A DNA stretch of 58,821 nt from Oscillospiraceae bacterium (GTDB lineage Bacteria; Bacillota; Clostridia; Oscillospirales; Ruminococcaceae). The notes below the pieces were generated by a model. That model saw nothing but the letters and a program-made list of their open reading frames with translations. It made no database searches and was not told where the DNA came from. The stretch is from positions 1 through 58,821 of the forward strand of contig JAFWQJ010000025.1 of NCBI GenBank assembly GCA_017545185.1. The letters run 5' to 3'. The translations under genes were made by a program, and so were the position numbers. Shown here in pieces: positions 34,428 to 42,263 of the stretch; position 1 is the stretch's first letter, and every line of letters begins with the position of its first letter.

Positions 34428-34619
34428 CCCGGTCAGCACTCCACAAAGCAGAAGCCTGCTCTGTGACAGTCACGCACTTGTTCAGTGCGCGCCCAGCCGC
34501 AGCGATGCCGTATCGCTTTTGGCTTCGGCGGTCTTGCCTTTTTTACCGGATTCTGGTTCGTTACCCCGGGTCGGCACCCTCATCCGGCAGGACTCATCAA
34601 GCCCGCGCCTCTGTCCGTG
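34428..34619 (-). promoter_or_regulatory. Lysine riboswitch (L box)
   Basis: On the minus strand the conserved aptamer parts appear in order: GGACAGAGGCGCGGG, TGATGAGTCCTGCC, AAAAAGGCAAGACCGCCGAAGC, GGCTGGGCGCGCACTGAAC, AAGTGCGTGACTGTCAC and GTGGAGTGCT. The five-way junction order matches the lysC leader of Bacillus. Downstream are a terminator and the diaminopimelate genes, so lysine binding should stop transcription of the whole operon. Confidence 0.93.
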
Positions 34620-34624
34620 TTCTT

Positions 34625-34653
34625 ATTTTATCACAATATATGGGATTTGTCAA
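34625..34653 (-). promoter_or_regulatory. Sigma-A promoter of the lysine operon
   Basis: Minus-strand TTGACA (34648-34653), 17-base spacer, TAAAAT (34625-34630), just upstream of the riboswitch. Confidence 0.88.
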
Positions 34654-34745
34654 CCCCTTTTTCAAGCATTTTTGTGTTTCTGTGCAGGACAAATGTATTT
34701 GACCGAAGCACAAGCATACATTTTTAGTCAGCATTCACAGAAGTC

Positions 34746-34774
34746 TTGACAATCCCCTGCGGATATGCTAGAAT
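34746..34774 (+). promoter_or_regulatory. Sigma-A promoter of the FTR-like/thioredoxin pair
   Basis: TTGACA (34746-34751), 17-base spacer, TAGAAT (34769-34774), about 50 bases before the start at 34823. Confidence 0.85.
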
Positions 34775-34822
34775 ATAACTGTCCGGAAACGGCAGGATAA
34801 CCGGTAAAGGAGCGTGAAAACC

Positions 34823-35020
34823 GTGAAGATCCGATTCAATGAAGATGCGAAAACCGTCGAGCGGATCCGTGAGGGTCTGAAGAAAAAGGACGGCTACTGT
34901 CCCTGCCGGCTGCAGCGGACGGAGGAAAATATCTGCATGTGTCAGGAGTTCCGCGACCAGATCGCCGATCCGGAATTTGAGGGCTACTGTCACTGCCGGC
35001 TGTACTACAAGGAGAAATAA
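34823..35020 (+). CDS. Mini ferredoxin:thioredoxin reductase catalytic-like protein
   Basis: 65 residues. GTG 34823 is preferred (AAAGGAG at 34806-34812); GTG 34814 is too close to that site. Three Cys pairs are arranged as in the catalytic subunit of ferredoxin:thioredoxin reductase: YCPCR, ICMCQEF and GYCHCRLYY. In that family the pairs supply four ligands of a [4Fe-4S] cluster and the redox disulfide. The protein is about half the family's usual length and has lost N-terminal sequence. Thioredoxin follows after 15 bases, which supports electron transfer from ferredoxin to that thioredoxin. Confidence 0.82.
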   Translation: MKIRFNEDAKTVERIREGLKKKDGYCPCRLQRTEENICMCQEFRDQIADPEFEGYCHCRLYYKEK

Positions 35021-35035
35021 AAGGAGGATACGATC

Positions 35036-35350
35036 ATGGCTGTGATCCATATTGATAACGCAAAGGATTTTGCGCCGGAAGTACTGAATGCTTCCGGCAA
35101 GGTGCTGGTTGATTTCTGGGCGTCCTGGTGCGGTCCCTGCATGATGATGGCGCCGGTGCTTGAGGAGCTGGACAAGGCTTATCCGGAGCTGAAGGTCGTC
35201 AAGGTCAATGTCGATGCTGCACAGGAGCCCGCCGTGCAGTTCGGGATCGACAGCATCCCGGCTTTTTTGCTGTTCGAGAACGGAAAGGTCATCAAAAAGA
35301 CGGTCGGCGCCATGCCGATGCAGGTGCTTGCAAAACAGCTTGGGCTGTAA
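35036..35350 (+). CDS. trxA: Thioredoxin
   Basis: 104 residues, the standard length. Active site WASWCGPCMMMAP, the cis-proline in SIPAFLLF and the final Gly-containing KKTVGAMP are all in place. ATG 35036 follows AAGGAGG. It is co-transcribed with the FTR-like gene, so its reductant in this cell may be ferredoxin-linked in place of or besides an NADPH thioredoxin reductase. Numbering as trxA is by family, not by proven orthology. Confidence 0.95.
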   Translation: MAVIHIDNAKDFAPEVLNASGKVLVDFWASWCGPCMMMAPVLEELDKAYPELKVVKVNVDAAQEPAVQFGIDSIPAFLLFENGKVIKKTVGAMPMQVLAKQLGL

Positions 35351-35371
35351 CTGATTTTCATGATATAGATG

Positions 35372-35410
35372 AAGGGCGTCAGCTGTTCTCAGCCGGCGCC
35401 CTTGCTGTAT
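35372..35410 (+). terminator. Terminator after thioredoxin
   Basis: AAGGGCG and CGCCCTT arms (35372-35403) with a structured loop and T-rich flank. It may also serve the converging PPOX gene. Confidence 0.6.
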
Positions 35411-35426
35411 TGTTTCGGAGACCGCA

Positions 35427-35828
35427 TTAACCGAATGTCACGGTTCTGGGCGGCTGGCTCATGTCCATGGATGCGAACACGGCTGTCGCATTCTTCATGT
35501 AGAGCACCTCGGTATAGTCGTCATCGACCTTGTACATGAATGCGAGATGCGGATATGCATCCAGCATGTGCTGCTTGGCCGCAATGCGCTCGTCGCGCAC
35601 CAGCTCGCAGGTGATGCGGATCCAGTTGCCGTCCTTGAACGCCGTGATCTCGACCTTCGGATTGATCTGGATCTGCTTGGAGACATTCTTGCTCTTTCCG
35701 GTCAGGATGTAGATCTTGTCCTCGAACAGGTCAACTGTGCCGAACGGACGCACACGCGGCTGATCGCCGTCCATTGTTGCGAGATAGTAGGTATCCGCAG
35801 CCTTGAGAAAATCGTATACTTCTTTCAT
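35427..35828 (-). CDS. Pyridoxamine 5'-phosphate oxidase family (flavin-binding) protein
   Basis: 133 residues with the split-barrel PPOX fold: YYLATMDGDQPRVRPFGTV at the start, IYILTGKSKNVSKQIQINPKVEI in the middle and ITCELVRDERIAAKQHMLDAYP later. Small clostridial members bind FMN or F420-like cofactors and reduce unknown substrates or act in stress. True pyridoxine oxidase activity is unlikely given the short length. Single gene with its own promoter. Confidence 0.88.
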   Translation of the reverse strand: MKEVYDFLKAADTYYLATMDGDQPRVRPFGTVDLFEDKIYILTGKSKNVSKQIQINPKVEITAFKDGNWIRITCELVRDERIAAKQHMLDAYPHLAFMYKVDDDYTEVLYMKNATAVFASMDMSQPPRTVTFG

Positions 35829-35872
35829 GATTGATCCTCCTTAATTCTGATCGGATCGTTCGATCCGCTTTT

Positions 35873-35901
35873 ATTATAGCATATTCCGCAATAAAATTCA
35901 A
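35873..35901 (-). promoter_or_regulatory. Sigma-A promoter of the PPOX gene
   Basis: Minus-strand TTGAAT (35896-35901), 17-base spacer, TATAAT (35873-35878). A GCGGATCG/CGATCCGC-like inverted repeat follows in the 5' leader. Confidence 0.82.
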
Positions 35902-36133
35902 TGGGGAGAATCTTAAAATTTTACGTGCACCGCCTCGTTTTTGCGCACAGCTGACGGAGTACGAAGCGAGGCGTGTATTCCGTTGATCGGGAGCGTCCCG
36001 TATAATGCGCCCGAAGGAAAACAGCACCGCTCCCTGCAAGGAAATCGCAATATTCTGCGTAAAGTCCGCAATGTGCGGCATGACTTTTCAACAGAAAAAT
36101 GCTATGATAAGTGCATGAAAGGGGGGCCATCCT
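35902..36133. other. Intergenic region before the AraC-type gene
   Basis: Together with the PPOX leader this is a 305-base gap. It shows no gene or strong repeat. The only signal is AAAGGGGGG just before ATG 36134 and a weak -10-like TATGAT near 36100. Confidence 0.4.
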
Positions 36134-36901
36134 ATGTTCCAGATCCACCGGATGGGCTGCGGCTGCCGACATGACAGCAGCTTTGTATTTGACCACCCGC
36201 AGGGCTATGACGGGTATCTGGTGCTGTTCATCAAAACACGCGCCGTGTTCCAGCTGAACGGTGAAACGGTCACCGCTGAGCCGGACTCGTTTATTATTTA
36301 TGACCGCCGCACGCCGCAGTATTACCGCGCGTGCGAAGACCGCTATATCAACGACTGGATCCTGTTCGACTGCACAGAGCCGCTCGCACCCGGCGTCGAG
36401 GTACGCTTCAATGAGCTGATCTATATCGGGGAGCAGATTAACATTTCCCAGTATTTTCAGCTTCTCGCAGACTGCCATTACCGCGGCACGAGCTCGCAGC
36501 CGGTCGGCCTGCTGATCCGTGCGATGCTGACCGAGGTATTCGGCAAAACGCAGATCGAACCCAATACGGAGCTGCCGCATTACCGCGAGCTGCTTGACCT
36601 GCGCAGACAGATCTATGCGCAGCCGTCCCGCGACTGGAGCACCGACCACATGGCCAAGCTCCTGAGCATCAGCACGCCGTATCTCCATGCGCTCTACAAA
36701 AAGGCGTTCGGCGTCACCTGCAATGCGGACGTCATCCAGAGCAGACTGGAACAGGCACAGCATTTCCTGACCAATTCCGGCATGACGATCGAGGAGACGG
36801 CGTTCTCCTGCGGGTACAGCAGCGTCGTGCATTTTTCACGCCAGTTCAAGCAGAAATTCGGCATCACGCCGTCTGAATGGCGCAAGCTGCGCGCCGGCTG
36901 A
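36134..36901 (+). CDS. AraC family transcriptional regulator
   Basis: 255 residues, ATG 36134 after AAAGGGGGG. Residues 1-150 are a cupin-like sensor region (GYDGYLVLFIKTRAVFQLNGETV, DSFIIYDRRTPQYY). The last 100 residues are the AraC DNA-binding domain with both helix-turn-helix units (MAKLLSISTPYLHALYKKAFG and EETAFSCGYSSVVHFSRQFKQKFGITPSEWRK). Many such proteins act on nearby sugar genes. The SDR and alcohol dehydrogenase genes downstream are separated by a strong terminator but could be its targets. Confidence 0.9.
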   Translation: MFQIHRMGCGCRHDSSFVFDHPQGYDGYLVLFIKTRAVFQLNGETVTAEPDSFIIYDRRTPQYYRACEDRYINDWILFDCTEPLAPGVEVRFNELIYIGEQINISQYFQLLADCHYRGTSSQPVGLLIRAMLTEVFGKTQIEPNTELPHYRELLDLRRQIYAQPSRDWSTDHMAKLLSISTPYLHALYKKAFGVTCNADVIQSRLEQAQHFLTNSGMTIEETAFSCGYSSVVHFSRQFKQKFGITPSEWRKLRAG

Positions 36902-36920
36902 CAGACAATAGAATATTTCG

Positions 36921-36962
36921 ATAGGATATGTTAAGAATCAAATAGCATATCCTATTTTTTTT
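36921..36962 (+). terminator. Terminator after the AraC-type gene
   Basis: Perfect ATAGGATATG / CATATCCTAT stem (36921-36930, 36946-36955) followed by eight T. Confidence 0.9.
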
Positions 36963-36974
36963 GCAAATTTCCTG

Positions 36975-36983
36975 TGATATAAT
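36975..36983 (+). promoter_or_regulatory. Extended -10 promoter of the SDR/dehydrogenase pair
   Basis: TGA-TATAAT (36975-36983) is an extended -10 element. A good -35 is missing because the upstream bases belong to the terminator T-run. Confidence 0.6.
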
Positions 36984-37013
36984 AAGGGCGAACAAACGGA
37001 GAGGAGTGGGCTT

Positions 37014-38039
37014 ATGCGGATCTTGCTGATCGGCGGAACCGGCACAATCAGTATGGCAGTCACCCGCCTGCTCGCATCGCAGCAGCATGAAGTGATTTTG
37101 CTGAACCGCGGCAGCCGCACCCGTGAGATCCCTGACAGCGTCCGCGTGATCACGGGAGACATCTCCGACGAAGCCGATATCCGGCAGAAGCTCAGCGGTA
37201 TGCACTTCGATGCCGTCTGCGAATTCATTGTCTTTACCCGCGAACAGGCTGAACGCGATGTCCGGCTGTTCCGCGGCCTGACGGATCAGTACATCTTCAT
37301 CAGCTCGGCCTCTGCGTATCAGAAGCCGCCTGCCGATCCCGTCATAACGGAGAGCACCCCGCTGGCCAATCCGTTCTGGCAGTATTCCCGCGACAAGATC
37401 GCGTGTGAGGAATACCTCATGCAGCAGTACCGCGAAAACGGATTTCCCGTCACGATCGTCCGCCCGAGCCACACCTATGATGAACGGTCGGTGCCGCTCG
37501 GCGTACACGGCAAAAACGGCAGCTGGCAGGTACTGAAGCGGATGCTCGAAGGCAAGCCGGTCATCATTCACGGCGACGGCACCTCACACTGGACGATCAC
37601 CCACAACACAGACTTCGCAGAAGCATACTGCGGTCTGATCGGAAATATTCACGCGATCGGGCAGGCTTATCAGATCATGTCCGAGGAACGCGTCACATGG
37701 AACCAGATCTATGAGATCATTGCCGATGTACTCGGATGCAGGCTCGATGCCTGTCACATCCCCTCCGATTTTCTCGCAGCCGTCAGCGACTATGACCTGA
37801 CCGGCAGCCTGATCGGCGATAAAGCATGCTCCGTGCAGTTTGATACTTCCAAGATCCGGCGGGCTGTTCCCGGCTTTACGGCGAAGGTGCGGGCGGATCA
37901 GGGCATCCGGCAGACTGTCGCACATATCCTGTCGCATCCGGAGCTGCAGATCCCGGATCCTGAATTTGACGCATGGTGTGACCGCGTGATTACCGCCTAC
38001 CGGAATCTCGAGGAGGAACTGAAACATGCTGAACTTTAA
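37014..38039 (+). CDS. NAD-dependent epimerase/dehydratase family (SDR) protein
   Basis: 341 residues, ATG 37014 after GAGAGGAG. Rossmann motif LLIGGTGTISMAVTRLLASQQHEVILLNRG at the N-terminus. YIFISSASAYQKP carries the Ser region, and the catalytic Tyr and Lys follow in QYSRDKIACEEYL. The overall plan is that of extended SDRs acting on nucleotide sugars or other sugar derivatives. The substrate is unknown. Its end overlaps the following dehydrogenase start by 14 bases, so the two proteins probably act in one path. Confidence 0.88.
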   Translation: MRILLIGGTGTISMAVTRLLASQQHEVILLNRGSRTREIPDSVRVITGDISDEADIRQKLSGMHFDAVCEFIVFTREQAERDVRLFRGLTDQYIFISSASAYQKPPADPVITESTPLANPFWQYSRDKIACEEYLMQQYRENGFPVTIVRPSHTYDERSVPLGVHGKNGSWQVLKRMLEGKPVIIHGDGTSHWTITHNTDFAEAYCGLIGNIHAIGQAYQIMSEERVTWNQIYEIIADVLGCRLDACHIPSDFLAAVSDYDLTGSLIGDKACSVQFDTSKIRRAVPGFTAKVRADQGIRQTVAHILSHPELQIPDPEFDAWCDRVITAYRNLEEELKHAEL

Positions 38040-39207
38040 TTTTTGCAGTCCGACGGAATTTGTTTTCGGCAAAGGCAGGGAAAACGAAACCGGTTATTAT
38101 GTCAGAAAATACGGCGGGAGCAAGGTGCTTCTGCATTACGGCGGCGGCTCCGCAGTCCGGAGCGGCCTGCTGGATCGCGTCAAGACTTCGCTGACCGCAA
38201 ACGGCATCGCGTTTGTTGAACTCGGCGGCGTCAAGCCGAATCCGCGTGATACGCTCGTCTATGAGGGCATCGAACTTTGCCGCAGGGAGCAAGTCGATTT
38301 CATCCTTGCAGTCGGCGGCGGCTCCTCCATTGATTCGTCCAAGGCGATCGCGATGGGCGTGCCCTATGAGGGCGATTTCTGGGATTTCTACGTAACGGGA
38401 AAACAGATCGAGAGGGCGATTCCTGTCGGTACCGTGTTGACGATCGCAGCTGCCGGAAGTGAGGGATCCGGCGATTCTGTGATCACGAAGGAGGCGGACG
38501 GACTCAAACGGGGAGCGGGTTCCGACTTGATCCGTCCGCGCTTCTCTGTGCTGAATCCGGAGCTGACCTGCACACTCCCCGCCTATCAGACGGCATGCGG
38601 TGCGACGGATATCATGGCACATGTTTTTGAACGCTACTTTACGAATACGACCGAGGTCGAGATCACGGACAGACTTTGCGAAGCTGTCCTGATGACCATG
38701 ATAAAAGAAACACCGCGCGTGATCGCGGATCCGAACAATTACGACGCCCGCGCCAATATCATGTGGGCAGGCATGGTCGCACACAACAACATTGTCGGCG
38801 TCGGCAGAGAGCAGGACTGGAACAGCCACGGCATCGAGCATGAGCTTTCCGCACTGTATGACTGCGCGCACGGTGCCGGTCTGGCGGTCATTATGCCCGC
38901 GTGGATGGAATATGTCTGCAAGCATGATGTGATGCGGTTCGCGCAGGCGGCTGTCCGCGTCTGGGGCTGCAAAATGAACTTTGCGGATCCAGAGGCAACG
39001 GCACACGAAGGTATTCAGCGATTCCGGAGCTTCCTCCGTTCGATCGGTATGCCGATCAATTTCGATGAGCTCGGCGCAAAAAAAGCTGATATCCCGAGGC
39101 TGGTACAGAGCTTCGGGATCGGCAGCGGCGAGACCGGCGGCTTTGTGCACCTGAAAGCAGAGGATATCACGAAGATCTATGAGATCGCCGCACACGCCGC
39201 GCTGTAA
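38026..39207 (+). CDS. Iron-containing alcohol dehydrogenase
   Basis: 393 residues, BDH/YqdH-like branch. GGGSAVRSGLLDRV and AVGGGSSIDSSKAIAMG form the nucleotide site. Metal ligands are seen in ATDIMAHVFERYF and HGIEHELSALYDCAHGAGLAVIMPAW, with several His and an Asp. It reduces aldehydes or ketones to alcohols with NAD(P)H. It overlaps the SDR gene by 14 bases, a strong sign of translational coupling. Whether it acts in fermentation or on a sugar-derived aldehyde is not known. Confidence 0.93.
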   Translation: MLNFNFCSPTEFVFGKGRENETGYYVRKYGGSKVLLHYGGGSAVRSGLLDRVKTSLTANGIAFVELGGVKPNPRDTLVYEGIELCRREQVDFILAVGGGSSIDSSKAIAMGVPYEGDFWDFYVTGKQIERAIPVGTVLTIAAAGSEGSGDSVITKEADGLKRGAGSDLIRPRFSVLNPELTCTLPAYQTACGATDIMAHVFERYFTNTTEVEITDRLCEAVLMTMIKETPRVIADPNNYDARANIMWAGMVAHNNIVGVGREQDWNSHGIEHELSALYDCAHGAGLAVIMPAWMEYVCKHDVMRFAQAAVRVWGCKMNFADPEATAHEGIQRFRSFLRSIGMPINFDELGAKKADIPRLVQSFGIGSGETGGFVHLKAEDITKIYEIAAHAAL

Positions 39208-39228
39208 CACAGCCAACTTCCTTTTCTG

Positions 39229-39337
39229 ACAATTCTGTTGCCTGAACTTGCAGAATTGTTATGAATCCCCATTCAAAAGCATAACACGTTTTCCGCAAGA
39301 CCGATGAGAGGGGGGAGTGCGGGAAACGTGTTGTGCT
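39229..39337. repeat. Two tandem hairpins downstream of the alcohol dehydrogenase
   Basis: ACAATTCTG/CAGAATTGT (39229-39259), then a 20-bp stem with a few mismatches or wobbles between 39278-39297 and 39318-39337 (AGCATAACACGTTTTCCGCA with TGCGGGAAACGTGTTGTGCT). No T-run follows, so these are not standard terminators. They could protect mRNA ends or be remnants of a small repeat. Confidence 0.65.
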
Positions 39338-39343
39338 ATCTAT

Positions 39344-39388
39344 ACGAAAAAACACCGCCTTTCCTTTGCTGTCCGGAAAGGCGGTGTT
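39344..39388 (-). terminator. Terminator of the GH30 gene
   Basis: Perfect 14-bp stem (39351-39364 with 39375-39388), with T residues on the minus strand. Confidence 0.85.
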
Positions 39389-39392
39389 CTGT

Positions 39393-41984
39393 TTACTTTT
39401 TCAGAATGATCTGTTTCAGGAGCGAGAGGTCAGCCGCGCTGAGTTTGCCGTCGCCGTCAAGGTCGCCGGCTTCCCAGTCAGTCACAGTCCCCTGCGTACA
39501 GAGGTACTTTGTCAGCATGACCGCATCCGCGACCGTGACGGAGTCGTCGCTGTTGACGTCTCCGCGCAGAGCCCCCGCCTGCGCCTCAATACCGTAGACC
39601 TCGATCTCCGCGATGTTGCAGCAGTAAACGCTGTCCGGATTGGACGAACTCTGCGGCGCACCGGAAGGCACTGCATATTTGATATAGCGCGCCGTGATGT
39701 TCTGCGTATCCAGCGGCACATACTGCATTCCGAAGCCCGGAACACCCGAGATCGTGTGCACGGTCTCCCAGTTTTCACCGTCCTTCGAGACCATGAACAT
39801 GCCGTCCGTGCAGCGGTACTCCTTGCCGGAGCGCGGGCAGTAGCCGATCGCCTGGAGCTGATACAGCCCGCCGAGATCGGCCTGCACCCAGCCGTCCCCG
39901 ACGCCGTCAAAGAAGCTGGACGAATTGCCGTCGAACGCCTTTTTTGCATCGTCTGAGGACTGATGCCACGGCTCGGAGCCCGAAACCTTAGACGGGTCAA
40001 CCGCGATCTTCTGATAATTTGTCATCGTACTCGGCGTGCCGTAGAGCTCGATCTCCGCGATGTTGCAGCAGTATACGCTGTCGCGGTTGTAGCTGTTCTT
40101 CGGTGCGCCGGACGGCACCGCGTACCGGACATAGCGTCCCGTTGCCTGTGCAGTCGGGATCACATAATGCATTCCGTAGCTCGGTTCACCCGGCACGGTA
40201 TAGACCGTTTTCCAGTCCGTTCCGTTTTCGGATACCATGAACATGCCGTCTCCGCAGCGGTATTCGTAACCCATGCGCGGGCAGTAGCCGATCGTCGTGA
40301 TATCGTAGACCTCACCGAGATCCGCCTGCACCCAGCCGTCACCGACACCGTCAAAGAAGCTGCCGCGGTTGCCGTCAAACACTTTGTCATAGCCGGAATC
40401 GACGGCTTCCTTCCACGGATCGGAGCCGGAAAGCACAGCGCGGCTCAGGTCGATCTTGTTTGCGCGCTCGGTCTCCCCGCCAATGCCGTCGATCAGATAG
40501 GTCGTGATCGAATTGGCAGGCAGCGTCACATTCAGCTGATTGCCCTGCAGCGCGGTCGTGCCGATATCCGCCCAGCTTTCGGAATTGCTGGTGCGGATGC
40601 CCTGTGCCGCCGTACCGACCTTCGAGAAGCCGGAGAGGTCAAAGGTATAATCCGCATTGCCGCCGCCCAGATTGAATACGACAATGACGACCCTGCCGTT
40701 TTCCTTATCGAATGCCGCCATGCTGCGGTTCGAGGAGTTGAGCATGATCATGCCGGGGCGGATATACCGCGAAAACTGCCCGAATGCGTAATATTTCTTC
40801 GAGAGGATGACCTCGTTCTTATCGTGATCCGCGACGGCAACGCCCCAGAATCCGGTGTTGATGTTCGGCATACCGGAATCCTTGTTGCCGTTGTAGCCGA
40901 CCGAACTGACATGGTTGTCGATCAGCTGCCAGAGGATCCATGCGGAAGCGTTCAGGCCGTTGCAGTCTGTAGTGATGCGCTCCGCAAGCCAGAGTGCGCC
41001 CTCCATATTGCCGGCATTCGTACCGGCTGTGCCCTTGCCGTCCACCTCGCTCATCCAGAGGTTCTTGCCCTCGGAAAGTGCCAGATTCTTGAGCTCGCCG
41101 CGCTTGCTGCCGCCGTAGGTATGCGTATCAATGCGGGAGATCGCCTGCTTGGCTTCGGTCGAGAGCATCTTGTAGGTGTCGATCTGCGAGTCGATCGAGG
41201 TCTCGTCGCAGGCGGAGATCATGATATTATCAAGGTTCCGCTTGTTCAGTGATTTTTTCAGTTCCGTGATGATCGTTGATTCGGAGCTGCCGGCGTCAAA
41301 ATGACAGCCCTCCTGCTTCGCACTGAATGCGCCCCAGAAATTTGTATACGGCTCGTTCATCGGGTCGATGCTCTGCACGGTGATGCCCCACTCGTTCTGA
41401 TAATGCGCGCAGACCTCTGCGAGATATTCCGCGAAATCATCGTAGCAGTCGTCCTTCAGGTTATTCTTGCCGGCATCCGTATTGCCGGTCGAGCAGCCGC
41501 TCTTGCACATATAATACGGCGGGGAATTGGAGAACATTTCGGTTATCATATCCTCCCCTGCCGCCTCGATGCAGCGGCGCAGAACATTCCGCTGATTCGC
41601 GTCCGCGTTCCAGTCGTAGGTCACCTGCCCGTTGTTCCAGACGGTATAGCCCGGCATATTGGAATCCGTGCGCGTGATGTGATGATGCGACGGGTCATCG
41701 CCGCCGCCGATGTTGAAGCGCGCGATATTCAGGTGCAGACCGTTCTCGCCGTAGAACAGATCCGCACATTTCTGGGAGAGTTCGTCGTTGTAGCCGACGC
41801 GGTTCGCCCACCAGCAGAGCGAGCTGCCCCAGCCCTCAAACACGCCGCCGTTGATCTCGTAGCGGTCAGACGGCGACAGCGTCACGGTCGTTGCAGCCGA
41901 GACCGGAAGCGCTGTGATCCCTGAACCCATGCAGGCGATCCCCATCGCGAGCAGAGCCGAAATGATCTTTTTCATTGATTTCAT
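39393..41984 (-). CDS. Secreted GH30 glycoside hydrolase with two F5/8-type modules and dockerin
   Basis: 863 residues, ATG 41984 with GAAGGGG five to six bases upstream; an in-frame GTG two codons earlier is less likely. Signal peptide to about residue 31 (PVSAAT). The GH30 barrel spans about 35-500: GWGSSLCWWANRVG near the N-terminus is typical of endo-beta-1,6-galactanase-like members, the acid/base Glu is in DPMNEPYTN and the nucleophile Glu in LWMSEVDGKG. Two F5/8 type C (discoidin, CBM32-like) modules of about 130 residues follow, each with FFDGVGDGWVQADLG and DSVYCCNIAEIE. A C-terminal type I dockerin (GDVNSDDSVTVADAVMLTKYL, GDLDGDGKLSAADLSLLKQII) ends it. Likely target: arabinogalactan side chains. 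Substrate is inferred. Confidence 0.88.
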   Translation of the reverse strand: MKSMKKIISALLAMGIACMGSGITALPVSAATTVTLSPSDRYEINGGVFEGWGSSLCWWANRVGYNDELSQKCADLFYGENGLHLNIARFNIGGGDDPSHHHITRTDSNMPGYTVWNNGQVTYDWNADANQRNVLRRCIEAAGEDMITEMFSNSPPYYMCKSGCSTGNTDAGKNNLKDDCYDDFAEYLAEVCAHYQNEWGITVQSIDPMNEPYTNFWGAFSAKQEGCHFDAGSSESTIITELKKSLNKRNLDNIMISACDETSIDSQIDTYKMLSTEAKQAISRIDTHTYGGSKRGELKNLALSEGKNLWMSEVDGKGTAGTNAGNMEGALWLAERITTDCNGLNASAWILWQLIDNHVSSVGYNGNKDSGMPNINTGFWGVAVADHDKNEVILSKKYYAFGQFSRYIRPGMIMLNSSNRSMAAFDKENGRVVIVVFNLGGGNADYTFDLSGFSKVGTAAQGIRTSNSESWADIGTTALQGNQLNVTLPANSITTYLIDGIGGETERANKIDLSRAVLSGSDPWKEAVDSGYDKVFDGNRGSFFDGVGDGWVQADLGEVYDITTIGYCPRMGYEYRCGDGMFMVSENGTDWKTVYTVPGEPSYGMHYVIPTAQATGRYVRYAVPSGAPKNSYNRDSVYCCNIAEIELYGTPSTMTNYQKIAVDPSKVSGSEPWHQSSDDAKKAFDGNSSSFFDGVGDGWVQADLGGLYQLQAIGYCPRSGKEYRCTDGMFMVSKDGENWETVHTISGVPGFGMQYVPLDTQNITARYIKYAVPSGAPQSSSNPDSVYCCNIAEIEVYGIEAQAGALRGDVNSDDSVTVADAVMLTKYLCTQGTVTDWEAGDLDGDGKLSAADLSLLKQIILKK

Positions 41985-42004
41985 ATACACCCCTTCTTTC
42001 TCTG

Positions 42005-42038
42005 TATGTTCAGCGGCACGCAGGTACGGCTGAACATA
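42005..42038 (-). promoter_or_regulatory. Inverted repeat in the GH30 leader
   Basis: TATGTTCAGC and GCTGAACATA, perfect 10-bp arms with a 14-base loop, between the promoter and the ATG. Either an operator or a 5' stabilising hairpin. Confidence 0.6.
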
Positions 42039-42051
42039 TTACAGTAATTAT

Positions 42052-42080
42052 AGTATAACATGTCTGTACAGGAGATGCAA
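42052..42080 (-). promoter_or_regulatory. Probable promoter of the GH30 gene
   Basis: Minus-strand TTGCAT (42075-42080), 17-base spacer, TATACT (42052-42057). A TATAAT (42047-42052) overlaps with poorer spacing. Confidence 0.55.
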
Positions 42081-42201
42081 TAGAAAAAATTGCTGAATAT
42101 ATGCACTATTGTAATGACTTTCCGGATTCCGGCATTATTCCGGAGAATCCGCCGCTTTTCCCGCATAAAATGTACAAACCCGGAAAAACAGCCGCAAACC
42201 G

Positions 42202-42230
42202 TTTACAAAACCGGGAAACTATGTTATAAT
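42202..42230 (+). promoter_or_regulatory. Sigma-A promoter of the MATE gene
   Basis: TTTACA (42202-42207), 17-base spacer, TATAAT (42225-42230). Confidence 0.85.
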
Positions 42231-42263
42231 ACAGTTTCGGGTAAACAGAAACGGAGGGATTCC

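Noticed and set aside
36001-36130. Riboswitch or small gene before the AraC-type regulator
   Set aside because: No conserved motif or start with ribosome site was found in the gap.
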